A stretch of DNA of 37,154 nucleotides from a virus. The notes under the pieces are model-generated. The model ran no database searches. It saw nothing but the letters and a program-made list of their open reading frames with translations, and was not told the DNA's origin. Position 1 is the first letter of the stretch; the number at the start of each line of letters is the position of its first letter. The translations under genes were made by a program, and so were the position numbers. The DNA lies in IMG/VR virus record IMGVR_UViG_3300034152_000581, positions 1-37,154 of that record; one strand, 5' to 3'. Shown in pieces: positions 23,077-30,339 of this stretch.

Positions 23077-23294
23077 TAACTATTTTTCTTTTTTTCTTTG
23101 TACATCTTAGCAGATCTTACAGCTTTACCAGCTTTTTTAGCTGCTTCTGTATTTGGCACGAATTGTTTACCTTTTCTACTAGCAGCTTTTTTCTTCTCGT
23201 CAGTTTCACGTCGTTGTTCTGGCGTTAATTTGGCCCAGGCTTTTTCTGGTAGGTAGCGTTCAGTACGCCCTTTTTCTTCTGCAAGATCAGCCAT
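23076..23294 (-). CDS. Small basic protein, possible C-terminal half of a viral domain
   Basis: 72 residues, strongly basic. RTERYLPEKAWAKLTPEQRR ... KAASRKGKQFVPNTEAAKKA resembles the C-terminal half of a Lys-rich domain that, from memory (DUF5872-like, name not certain), is found as one protein in large eukaryotic viruses and some phages. The matching N-terminal half seems to be the next gene upstream, 25 bases away. It directly precedes the portal (TAATG overlap). Possibly DNA- or capsid-associated. Confidence 0.6.
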   Translation of the reverse strand: MADLAEEKGRTERYLPEKAWAKLTPEQRRETDEKKKAASRKGKQFVPNTEAAKKAGKAVRSAKMYKEKKKNS

Positions 23295-23319
23295 TATTCA
23301 CATTCTCGATAAATAACGT

Positions 23320-23595
23320 TTATTTGGAATCCCGATATTTTTTAGCTGCAGATTTAGCCTTCTTGCGTTTTTCGTATTCTTCACGCGTCTGCCATTTTTC
23401 CTCACCCCATTTCTTTAAACGGTTTGTTTTTGATGTAGGCTTCTTACCTTCATATGTACCACCTGCATCTTTGTAGTATTTTGTGGCAAGTTGCATTGCA
23501 CGGGCAGAGTGCTTACCACCCATTTTCGCTTTTGCTTTACGCTTAGCAGCTTCCCACTTTTCGGGGTCTTTTTTCTTTGCTACACCGTCAGCCAT
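23320..23595 (-). CDS. Small basic protein, possible N-terminal half of a viral domain
   Basis: 91 residues. The pattern MADGVAKKKDPEKWEAAKRK, GGKHSARAMQLATKYYKDAG, then KKWGEEKW is one I recognise from short Lys-rich proteins of cyanophages and large viruses (probably DUF5872-like). Function unknown. The complementary C-terminal part is encoded by the next gene. High positive charge suggests DNA or RNA contact in the virion. Confidence 0.65.
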   Translation of the reverse strand: MADGVAKKKDPEKWEAAKRKAKAKMGGKHSARAMQLATKYYKDAGGTYEGKKPTSKTNRLKKWGEEKWQTREEYEKRKKAKSAAKKYRDSK

Positions 23596-23627
23596 TACGA
23601 AACAAACTTACGATCAAAACCAGTTGC

Positions 23628-24023
23628 TTAACGCATCGGTGTAGGAGGTAATCCACCACCACCGGGACCATAGGGACCGTAACCCATGCCTGGATAATTG
23701 CGCACGGGAGTATTAGGACCTTGTGCAGGACCCTGCTCACCACCGGGGAGCTGAGCCATCATCCCACCCATGTTACCAACAGCACCAGGCATACCACCCA
23801 TACTTGCCATTGGAAGTTGAGGACCACCGAGGCGACGCATCAGTTCTTCAGCGGCTTCACGTTCTCCTGGAGCGCCCTGCTCTTGACGATTACGAATGCC
23901 ACGCATCTTGCGTGTTTTTGGACTTTCGTTAATCTCAAAACTAGGACCACCTGCGATCATGCCAGGAGACGTTGCCGCAAGACCAGCAGTATTACCTAAA
24001 TAACCGCCCTGGATTCCAAACAT
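23628..24023 (-). CDS. Gly/Pro/Met-rich low-complexity protein
   Basis: 131 residues from ATG 24023, two bases after the sulfotransferase stop; a TTG at 24035 would add four residues and overlap that gene. The C-terminal half is Gly/Met/Pro-rich (GGMPGAVGNMGGMMAQLPGG ... PGMGYGPYGPGGGG) and likely disordered. A short basic helix precedes it (TRKMRGIRNRQEQG). No domain is recognised. Probably a minor virion component. Confidence 0.55.
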   Translation of the reverse strand: MFGIQGGYLGNTAGLAATSPGMIAGGPSFEINESPKTRKMRGIRNRQEQGAPGEREAAEELMRRLGGPQLPMASMGGMPGAVGNMGGMMAQLPGGEQGPAQGPNTPVRNYPGMGYGPYGPGGGGLPPTPMR

Positions 24024-24024
24024 T

Positions 24025-24621
24025 TTATTTATCAATATTTTCTTTCATTCTATCCTCAATACATTTTTTATTGTTGCTCCAGGTTCTAAAATTACAAGGC
24101 TCATCAACATGCCACTGCTTTACTGTAAAGTTTTTTCTTAATTCTTTATTAACAAAAAAAGGATGACTCCTTAGGTCTTGATAATGCAATTCAGTCCATT
24201 TAGACGGAGCGACTTCATCTTTTAATTGCTCCCATAACGCGATCATTTTATCAACATGCTGTTCCATGTATTCATCCCAGTTACTGAAGTCTTCCTTGCA
24301 CCATTCAATTCTTCGCATGCTTTCAAGGATCTCATCCCTGGGGCGAACCATACCCACAAAATGTACATCAGGTGCAGCAAATAAGATATGACGATATCGC
24401 TGAAGGGCAAAAGGTGCTTGTATTACAACATCTTTTTTGCCTGCTTCATCTAAAGCATGGAGAATATTTAGAGTATTTGAAAAAGGTAAAAGATCAAACT
24501 CTTCTAAAAAACCATAGCCCAATCCATGAGCAATAATTTGTGACGCAAGCATTGTGCCACTACGCTGGCAACCAGTGACTATGATTGGACCAGGAGTTGG
24601 TATTAATTGACAGGATTGCAA
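24025..24621 (-). CDS. Sulfotransferase family protein
   Basis: 198 residues. IIVTGCQRSGTMLASQII (13-30) is the PAPS 5'-phosphosulfate-binding loop, and VGMVRPRDEILESMRR (89-104, Arg93 and Ser101) the 3'-phosphate-binding motif. The family moves sulfate from PAPS to hydroxyls of sugars, lipids or proteins. The protein is short but covers the core. The only start is TTG at 24621, because an in-frame TAA lies just upstream; it overlaps the AbrB-like gene by 19 bases and is probably translated by coupling. Its target is unknown; modification of a virion or host-surface glycan is an inference. Confidence 0.75.
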   Translation of the reverse strand: MQSCQLIPTPGPIIVTGCQRSGTMLASQIIAHGLGYGFLEEFDLLPFSNTLNILHALDEAGKKDVVIQAPFALQRYRHILFAAPDVHFVGMVRPRDEILESMRRIEWCKEDFSNWDEYMEQHVDKMIALWEQLKDEVAPSKWTELHYQDLRSHPFFVNKELRKNFTVKQWHVDEPCNFRTWSNNKKCIEDRMKENIDK

Positions 24622-24785
24622 AGCGAGTTATCGTTCAGCCTGCTCAGTATAATAGCTTCATCTTTGATGCGCCAGTCAAGAATATCACCTTCTTGCCAGC
24701 CAAGTGTATCAATGAGATCATCGGGAAACTCGATGAATAAATCACCGTTATCGGTTTCCTGTAATTCGATGATGTAATCAGTCAT
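24603..24785 (-). CDS. AbrB/MazE-like swapped-hairpin protein
   Basis: 60 residues. The pattern DLFIEFPDDLIDTLGWQEGD followed by ILDWRIKDEAIILSR matches the SpoVT/AbrB or MazE-like fold (phi-P-x-x-phi-hydrophobic-x-x-phi-G-W-x-x-G-D). Such proteins dimerise and bind DNA, and are common in cyanophages. No toxin partner is adjacent. It overlaps the upstream coiled-coil gene by 4 bases (ATGA) and the sulfotransferase gene by 19. Confidence 0.7.
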   Translation of the reverse strand: MTDYIIELQETDNGDLFIEFPDDLIDTLGWQEGDILDWRIKDEAIILSRLNDNSLCNPVN

Positions 24786-25072
24786 CGTAATAATTTTTCA
24801 ATCATCCTATCAAGTTTAGTATTGATCTCCTTGAAATGATCATGCATCTGTTGAATTTCTCTAAGAAAATCAACCTTTAAGACATATTCAATTGGCATAC
24901 GTTTGACTTGTTCCTCAACTTCGTGGAGCCTCATTTCTGAATCTCGCAAACGTTGATGTGTTTGATGGAAACGGTCATGAAAGCGAGACATCAGCTTTGA
25001 AACGGCCCAACCACCTCCCGTGATTGCGCCAATGACAGATGTCAAGCCCAAAGCAATGTACTCTGGTCCCAC
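24782..25072 (-). CDS. Membrane-anchored coiled-coil protein next to terminase
   Basis: 96 residues from GTG 25072. Residues 4-25 (EYIALGLTSVIGAITGGGWA) form one transmembrane helix; residues 30-96 are a long coiled coil (RLRDSEMRLHEVEEQVKRMP ... EINTKLDRMIEKLL). This arrangement recurs beside the large terminase in marine podovirus-like phages and resembles holin or spanin-accessory proteins. In T7 the lysis genes also sit beside the terminase. The lysis role is inferred. Confidence 0.6.
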   Translation of the reverse strand: MGPEYIALGLTSVIGAITGGGWAVSKLMSRFHDRFHQTHQRLRDSEMRLHEVEEQVKRMPIEYVLKVDFLREIQQMHDHFKEINTKLDRMIEKLLR

Positions 25073-25106
25073 AACAATAACTAGCTTCTTTTCTATATTG
25101 TAAATC

Positions 25107-26633
25107 TTAGTAATCCACCTGGAGCTTTCCTCGTTTCATGAGTCCGTTGACGAGCCATACGAGGGCATCAACACAGTCATCATGGGAACTTACGCCAAAA
25201 TTTGTCATCTCTTCAAACAGTGTGGTGAAATTTCGATAACGATTGAAAATAACCTTTCGATCCTCGAAAAGTCCCATCACACCACGAAATCTAGCCAGTT
25301 TATCACCACGGAAACCTTTTACTGCATGCCATACCAAATTATACAAATTTTCATCATTTAAACAGATTCTTTTGAAGTCAGCTTCAAGTGAAGCCTGGTA
25401 CGCAACAGCTTCTGAGTAAATATCACAGGTTGAAAAGGTAGGAAAATAATTTTCATTCGCATCTTTACCAATGACGGACCAGTCATATAGAAGCTCTTTG
25501 AGGGCATCAAGTTTCTCAAGGTTACCCATCGCTCGCATACGCCTGTAATCAATGATGTGAATTTTATCTCCAATCCTTCCGCCAAGAACAAATACTGTGT
25601 AATCGTTTTTCTCTTTTGTACCAGCAGATAGATCCACTCCAACACCAAGAGTGTCAAATTCAGTTGCGATCTCAGCTTTGATGAGTAGTTCTGGCGCCAA
25701 GGACAACTCATTCTGTCTGACGATTTGATTCATGTACTGAAAAGAAAAAGCAATAGGCGCTTGCCGTTTCTTTTCTTTCAGGTATTCCAAGGACCACATC
25801 TCAGGCCAATACGATTCCTCCTCACCCGTTTCCTCATTGTTTTGAATTGCTGACAATACAATCTGCATCCAATTGTTTTGCGGACAGAACGTTGTTGCAT
25901 GAATATCGTCGTGCCTAAATCTGGTACCAAGGCAAATTGCCCTGCCTCCTTCAAACATCGTTGGCGAGATAACTGCATTCCAGTTATCTTGCATTGTTTT
26001 CCTGATGTCGGGATTTGATATGTCTGTACTACTTTTGATTGGGTCGTCGATTATGCACAAATGGGATCTTTTGGAGGTAACTGAACCTTTGAGGCCAGCA
26101 GCACATAAAGTAAACTGTTCTTCACCGGTAGTATCAATACCAGCAAACTTATGGTCAATAGACCAGTACTCATTGCTAGTTACATTCTTAAGTAATCGAA
26201 CAGATGGAAATACATCTTGATATTTTTTACTATCAATGATCCGTTTAATGGTAGCTGACTTAGATCTTGCAATATCAACTGTATAAGACAAATAAAGAAT
26301 CTGCAGTGATTTTTTGGCGGTAGTATGAATTCCTATAGCCCAAGCAGTAAACAAACCTAACACTGTGCTCTTGGCTGAACCTCTGGGACCTAATAGATCA
26401 ATGTTTGGACCTGCAATCTTTGTTAAGCAGCTAGTATCTTCATTTGTTACTAATTGTTTATGCCATTCCTTGTGATGATTTGCTGGTGGCTTATCGGCTA
26501 CGTATTCACAAAAGAAACCAAAGTCTTCTCTTGCACGCTCCAGGAGGTCTTCATTTTTACTTTTACGGATCTTGTGCTTTTGGATAGCAGCTTTTGCATT
26601 CCGTCTATAAGCAAGATGAAGATGAGAGGGCAC
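25107..26633 (-). CDS. terL: Terminase large subunit
   Basis: 508 residues from GTG 26633. ATPase domain: Walker A LLGPRGSAKST (80-90), Walker B LCIIDDP (192-198, Asp196/197), coupling motif ICLGTRFRHDD (233-243). Nuclease domain: VGVDLSAGTKEKNDYT with Asp334, and DDCVDALVW near residue 487. It drives ATP-powered DNA packaging into the prohead through the portal and cuts the concatemer. Length is normal. It precedes portal and capsid genes, as in most tailed phages. Confidence 0.93.
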   Translation of the reverse strand: MPSHLHLAYRRNAKAAIQKHKIRKSKNEDLLERAREDFGFFCEYVADKPPANHHKEWHKQLVTNEDTSCLTKIAGPNIDLLGPRGSAKSTVLGLFTAWAIGIHTTAKKSLQILYLSYTVDIARSKSATIKRIIDSKKYQDVFPSVRLLKNVTSNEYWSIDHKFAGIDTTGEEQFTLCAAGLKGSVTSKRSHLCIIDDPIKSSTDISNPDIRKTMQDNWNAVISPTMFEGGRAICLGTRFRHDDIHATTFCPQNNWMQIVLSAIQNNEETGEEESYWPEMWSLEYLKEKKRQAPIAFSFQYMNQIVRQNELSLAPELLIKAEIATEFDTLGVGVDLSAGTKEKNDYTVFVLGGRIGDKIHIIDYRRMRAMGNLEKLDALKELLYDWSVIGKDANENYFPTFSTCDIYSEAVAYQASLEADFKRICLNDENLYNLVWHAVKGFRGDKLARFRGVMGLFEDRKVIFNRYRNFTTLFEEMTNFGVSSHDDCVDALVWLVNGLMKRGKLQVDY

Positions 26634-26662
26634 TTTTTAGTTTAACTGCTTGTTAAATACTA

Positions 26663-26929
26663 TCAGATCAATAGACTATTTTGACCCCAAGAGTTACCAA
26701 GTAATTGATTAAAAGTGTTTGCGGCTTCTTCTCTTTCTTTCGCACTAAAGCTTGGAGATTGAGAAATGTACGCGAGTTGAGATAGCGGTGACTCTATGTT
26801 TGAATACCTACCTGCAAGCGGTGTACTAGGTGAATTAGGTGTAGCGTTAAACCTTGGTTTTAAATTAGTACTAAAACCTTTAGTGGGAACCTTGGGCGTA
26901 CTTTTAAGATCAGGCTTATAACTAAACAT
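26663..26929 (-). CDS. Hypothetical small protein
   Basis: 88 residues, not recognised. The first 55 residues are Pro/Ser/Thr/Asn-rich and disordered (STPKVPTKGFSTNLKPRFNA); a helix follows (AKEREEAANTFNQLLG). It is the last of four small genes between the small-terminase candidate and the large terminase. Probably a minor virion or packaging accessory protein. Confidence 0.5.
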   Translation of the reverse strand: MFSYKPDLKSTPKVPTKGFSTNLKPRFNATPNSPSTPLAGRYSNIESPLSQLAYISQSPSFSAKEREEAANTFNQLLGNSWGQNSLLI

Positions 26930-26942
26930 TTACCATTCAGGT

Positions 26943-27116
26943 TTATTTTTTATCTTTTTTAAATTTCTTTGCTGCTTTAGATGCACGCTTAGCTTTAGCT
27001 TCATCTAATGCATCTTTACGCTTTTCATTATCATCTTTATCAGTGCCATCTTTATTCTTGGCATTCTTATTCTTGAAGTACTCAAGAAGCTGCGGTGGCA
27101 TTTTACCTTTAGCCAT
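26943..27116 (-). CDS. Tiny lysine-rich protein
   Basis: 57 residues, beginning MAKGKMPPQLLEYFKNKN and ending in a run of Lys/Ala (KAKRASKAAKKFKKDKK). Strongly basic; N-terminal MPPQLLEYFK is a pattern I associate with short cyanophage proteins near the terminase. ATG at 27116, 5 bases after the previous stop. Probably DNA-binding; function unknown. Confidence 0.6.
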   Translation of the reverse strand: MAKGKMPPQLLEYFKNKNAKNKDGTDKDDNEKRKDALDEAKAKRASKAAKKFKKDKK

Positions 27117-27121
27117 AATCT

Positions 27122-27280
27122 TTATCTTTGTTGCATCTGAGCGTTAAGCAGCTCCTGGAAAGCTTCAGGGGAGGCCTGTGCGCCCTGCTGACGATTCTTA
27201 GACATCTGTCGCACCATCTCCATCAACTGCTGTGGATCGATGCTCTGAGGCCCTTCTGGTTGCCGCTGCTGTGGTTGCAT
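27122..27280 (-). CDS. Tiny glutamine-rich protein
   Basis: 52 residues, about one quarter Gln (MQPQQRQPEGPQSIDPQQLM, then helical EAFQELLNAQMQQR). ATG at 27280, 5 bases after the small-terminase candidate's stop and 5 before the next gene, so it is tightly packed in the operon. Function unknown. Confidence 0.5.
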   Translation of the reverse strand: MQPQQRQPEGPQSIDPQQLMEMVRQMSKNRQQGAQASPEAFQELLNAQMQQR

Positions 27281-27285
27281 GTTAT

Positions 27286-27903
27286 TTAATCTTCATATTG
27301 TATTTTAGCCCATACAGACATTGATGCTTCCTGCAGGGGGCCTTCGATTGGATCATCTTTAAAGATTGCACCAAGCTCTCTCAGTGCCCTATCGGCACCA
27401 GCCATCAGCAAACCCTTGCGATCTTTAGAAGAAATAAAGGAATCTACCTGCGCAATAGTACTACGCAATTCTTTTTGCATTGCGGCAATGCGAGCAACAC
27501 CCACATCACGTTTAACTGCAGCAGATTCAATATCAACTCTGAGTTTACGAATGTCTTCTTGCATTTTCTCGATTTCATCCATCAAGATTGCAAGATGATC
27601 AGGTTTATCGAATTTACGATTTAACCAATCATCGACAGCCGTAATGCTACCGTTGTATCCCAAGAACCTTGCATAAAGGTAAACCTGAACAGAAGAAAAC
27701 ATTTCTTCTGCGAAAGCATAAAAAGATTCTTGGGATGCAGAGTCTAGATTATCGTACCAATGCTCAAAAACCTTAATATCGATAAGCGCGTTGGGCCTGC
27801 TCGTAATCTCGGGCTTCGTCTTGTTGACTGAACTCTTGAGATTGAGCCGCTGACTTTCTCTGTTCCTCAGCTCCTTTACCGATAGTTTCTCGTTCTTGGG
27901 CAC
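27286..27903 (-). CDS. Small terminase subunit (candidate)
   Basis: 205 residues from GTG 27903, which has GGAGGAG four bases upstream. Layout matches a small terminase: a basic N-terminal arm, a helical region with possible HTH (VYLYARFLGYNGSITAVDDW), a central coiled coil (LMDEIEKMQEDIRKLRVDIE ... AAMQKELRSTIAQVD) and a short C-terminal segment. Small terminases recognise the packaging site and activate TerL. Genes for it normally lie just upstream of terL, as here. The first 131 bases overlap the upstream gene in the +1 frame. No sequence-family match can be claimed by eye. Confidence 0.5.
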   Translation of the reverse strand: MPKNEKLSVKELRNRESQRLNLKSSVNKTKPEITSRPNALIDIKVFEHWYDNLDSASQESFYAFAEEMFSSVQVYLYARFLGYNGSITAVDDWLNRKFDKPDHLAILMDEIEKMQEDIRKLRVDIESAAVKRDVGVARIAAMQKELRSTIAQVDSFISSKDRKGLLMAGADRALRELGAIFKDDPIEGPLQEASMSVWAKIQYED

Positions 27904-28018
27904 CAGACTCCTCCATTTTCTTCTTAGAGAATTCGTAGGCTACTCCGGCAGCTTGACGATATTTGTCAAGATCAAACCAATCGTCTTCAGAATAAGTGAG
28001 ATCGACGTCAGCAGCCAT
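27773..28018 (-). CDS. Hypothetical acidic/Gln-rich protein overlapping next gene
   Basis: 81 residues, hydrophilic and helical, rich in Glu, Gln, Ala and Tyr (LDKYRQAAGVAYEFSKKKME ... QSQEFSQQDEARDYEQAQRA). Its last 131 bases are shared with the small-terminase candidate, in another frame; shared GC is about 49% against about 36-40% on the downstream side. ATG at 28018, 14 bases after the preceding stop. A +1 frameshift would fuse the two frames. Confidence 0.6.
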   Translation of the reverse strand: MAADVDLTYSEDDWFDLDKYRQAAGVAYEFSKKKMEESGAQERETIGKGAEEQRKSAAQSQEFSQQDEARDYEQAQRAYRY

Positions 28019-28032
28019 TTGAAATTAACCAA

Positions 28033-28197
28033 TCAGAAATTGCTCATCATTGAAGCAAGGCCCTGTGCGTACACATCACGACGGCCTTCAACAGACTTTT
28101 GACGCTGCTGACGTTTCTTGGAGCTTTCGAGCTTATCAAGCAGTTGCTGGAACGTTGCCAGATCTACTGCAGCATCTTGATCGTAATTTAAAGCCAT
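28033..28197 (-). CDS. Tiny helical protein
   Basis: 54 residues (MALNYDQDAAVDLATFQQLL, then basic ESSKKRQQRQKSVEGRR and AQGLASMMSNF). Amphipathic helices with a basic centre. ATG at 28197; it heads the packaging group. An AT-rich gap (28198-28242) with a TATAAT on the minus strand lies upstream and may hold a promoter. Function unknown. Confidence 0.55.
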   Translation of the reverse strand: MALNYDQDAAVDLATFQQLLDKLESSKKRQQRQKSVEGRRDVYAQGLASMMSNF

Positions 28198-28242
28198 TGT
28201 TTTTATTTATTGGCGTTTCTTAAATTATAACTTATATTATTT

Positions 28243-28890
28243 TTAAAATTGGAACGCAGAAATCAAACTTCCATAAATACCTTTATCTCTATCAATCCTG
28301 GCAACATCTCTCGCTGTTTTGCCTTTTACCTCTTCAGATTTAACATCAAATTCACCACCAATAGTGGCTACATCTCTTGCGGATTTACCACGAATTGTTT
28401 CTACATCTTTAAGACCAGCGTTAACAATATCTTGCAAGTCTAGTGCTCCTTGTGTTCGAATATTTTCAACACCAAGAGCTGCTTCTTTTTCCCTGTCAGC
28501 AACATAGGTTGTGGCTTCTTTTTGGCGATCTGCAGTATATTGAGTCGCCCCAGCCCCAATCCTTGCTACTTCAGTCGATGTCCTGCCTTGTATTTCTGCA
28601 ATATATTTATTAGATTGATTACGCATATTTTCAATTTCTTTATTAATATTTGCTAAATCAATTGTTTTTTGATAGTCATATTCAAAAGGCGTCATGCCCT
28701 CGCGCCAATTTACAACACGAGAAGCTTCTTCAGGTGTAGAAATATTAGAAATTCCAAGAGCCCTAGCAGCTTTTTCAATTTGATCATCACCAATATGTCT
28801 TAATGGTTGAAAAGCATCACCACCAAGACCAAATTTCCTAATTTGCTTCCTGCTGTTGGAGATACTTTGACCAAGGATTCTTACTGGCAT
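28243..28890 (-). CDS. Coiled-coil repeat protein, probable virion protein
   Basis: 215 residues. From about residue 70 on it is a long helix with a repeated motif: GRTSTEVARI (101-110), GKSARDVATI and GKTARDVARI, separated by helices rich in Glu, Lys and Ala. The repeats suggest a filament or helical bundle. The N-terminal 65 residues are not recognised. It ends 33 bases after an upstream intergenic gap and is followed by the AT-rich gap before the packaging genes. Confidence 0.6.
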   Translation of the reverse strand: MPVRILGQSISNSRKQIRKFGLGGDAFQPLRHIGDDQIEKAARALGISNISTPEEASRVVNWREGMTPFEYDYQKTIDLANINKEIENMRNQSNKYIAEIQGRTSTEVARIGAGATQYTADRQKEATTYVADREKEAALGVENIRTQGALDLQDIVNAGLKDVETIRGKSARDVATIGGEFDVKSEEVKGKTARDVARIDRDKGIYGSLISAFQF

Positions 28891-28925
28891 GTTTCACACC
28901 ATTAATTAAAGTTTAGTAATTTAAA

Positions 28926-29342
28926 TTAAGTATAGCCTGGACGTCCTTCGATCTTACCAAGACCTCGTCCATACAGGCCTGTATATTTACCACCAAAAAC
29001 ATTTGGCGCGCCATAATATGCGGCCATTTTTTCTTCGTCTTCACTTAATGGCAAATATCCACGATTTTCAGGCCTAGCCGCAAGATCTTGAGTGACATAA
29101 GAAGTGATTTCACCAGGTGATTTAATTCCTGCAGCATTAAAATATTTTTCATATTTAGTTAACTCACTTTGAGGAATAGCCTTGCCAGATTTAAAGCTTG
29201 AATAAGCAGCAGGCACCAATACGCCAAGATCTGGCTCACCAATATTTTTTGCTTGATTTAATAAGTCTTGAAATGCAGCAAGCGTATCTTTAGCTGCAGT
29301 TTTTTGACTACTTCCAGCAAGCCAATCAAGAAAAGATGACAT
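28926..29342 (-). CDS. Hypothetical protein of the late module
   Basis: 138 residues, not recognised. It begins MSSFLDWLAGSSQKTAAKDT and is helical, with a Gly/Tyr-rich end (GAPNVFGGKYTGLYGRGLGK). AAGGAG lies 8 bases before the ATG. It may be a minor virion protein, because it lies between coiled-coil and glycine-rich genes. Confidence 0.55.
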   Translation of the reverse strand: MSSFLDWLAGSSQKTAAKDTLAAFQDLLNQAKNIGEPDLGVLVPAAYSSFKSGKAIPQSELTKYEKYFNAAGIKSPGEITSYVTQDLAARPENRGYLPLSEDEEKMAAYYGAPNVFGGKYTGLYGRGLGKIEGRPGYT

Positions 29343-29353
29343 TTAATTACTCC

Positions 29354-29842
29354 TTATGTAAAGCCCATTAATTTACCTGCTAATGCAATTCTACCTGGAG
29401 ACGCTCCAGAAGCTAACATATTTCCTTGCATTGCACGCCTAAAGTTTGTACGTGCTGCAGGATTAAATGCATTATATTGATTTTGGAAATCATATGCAAT
29501 TCCTTGTCTTGCAAAATCAAGGTCTGCAAAAAGATTTTGTGCACCAAGCTGAGCACCTGCAAATTGTTTTTGAGCACGAAGCTGTTCTTTAGCTCGTTCA
29601 TTTGCCATTTTGGCGGTTGCTCGTGCAGCAGAAGCTTCTTTACCTGGTACCATTCCATCAAAAATACCTTGGCCTAGAACACTTACTAGTCCTAGACCAG
29701 CTGTTGCTGTTAATGGATCCATACCTAAAAACCCTCCTGATTTAGATGCTGCTGGTGGTCCTTGAGCAATGTAGTCAACTGGTGTAGTGCCACCAGAGAA
29801 ATCATAATTTCTCCAGGAAGAACCAAATTCTGGCAAAGCCAT
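29354..29842 (-). CDS. Small Gly/Ala protein, ejection-protein candidate
   Basis: 162 residues. A hydrophobic glycine-rich stretch at about 38-60 (DPLTATAGLGLVSVLGQGIF) is followed by a long helix (KMANERAKEQLRAQKQFAGA) and an Arg/Ala-rich tail. This order, membrane-active helix then amphipathic helix, resembles small T7-like internal virion proteins. The start ATG at 29842 is 9 bases after the previous stop. Confidence 0.55.
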   Translation of the reverse strand: MALPEFGSSWRNYDFSGGTTPVDYIAQGPPAASKSGGFLGMDPLTATAGLGLVSVLGQGIFDGMVPGKEASAARATAKMANERAKEQLRAQKQFAGAQLGAQNLFADLDFARQGIAYDFQNQYNAFNPAARTNFRRAMQGNMLASGASPGRIALAGKLMGFT

Positions 29843-29851
29843 GGTTATATT

Positions 29852-30337
29852 TTACCTGAAGTAACTTCTACCTGGAATATTAACGGTCATATTAGGCATT
29901 GATGAACCAGGTAAAATTGGTTGTGCTGCAATATTAATTCTTGCGGGATCGTATTGCCGTCCTGCATAAGCGTAATTCTTAATAGCGGCAGGAACATCTT
30001 TCAATAAAGAAGCAAAAGCGTTTGACAGCATGCCGTACTTCATTTGTTTTTCAGCACGACGCTCAAACATTGGCTCTAAGATTTCTAGTTGTTCTTTAAG
30101 CCTTTGTGAATCATTCATTCGTTGTTGATTCCAATCCGTATATTTCAATATACCAAGCATATTTGGATCCATGTTACTCACTTGGCTCCAATCAAAACCA
30201 GAAGAAGAACTTCCTCCTGGCATTAAACCACTATAGTTTGTATTAAAACCTGCCAATACATTTGGCGCAGAGGTGGGAAAAGTATTTGTTAGACCTTTAT
30301 CTAACAAACTAAAATTGTAAGGAGCACTTTTACTCAT
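29852..30337 (-). CDS. Hypothetical virion-module protein
   Basis: 161 residues from ATG 30337; a GTG at 30343 would overlap the upstream stop. The N-terminal half is Ser/Gly/Asn-rich, the middle helical (NDSQRLKEQLEILEPMFERR), the end beta-like (MPNMTVNIPGRSYFR). Not recognised. Tightly linked to the 30340-31368 gene. Confidence 0.55.
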   Translation of the reverse strand: MSKSAPYNFSLLDKGLTNTFPTSAPNVLAGFNTNYSGLMPGGSSSSGFDWSQVSNMDPNMLGILKYTDWNQQRMNDSQRLKEQLEILEPMFERRAEKQMKYGMLSNAFASLLKDVPAAIKNYAYAGRQYDPARINIAAQPILPGSSMPNMTVNIPGRSYFR

Positions 30338-30339
30338 GA

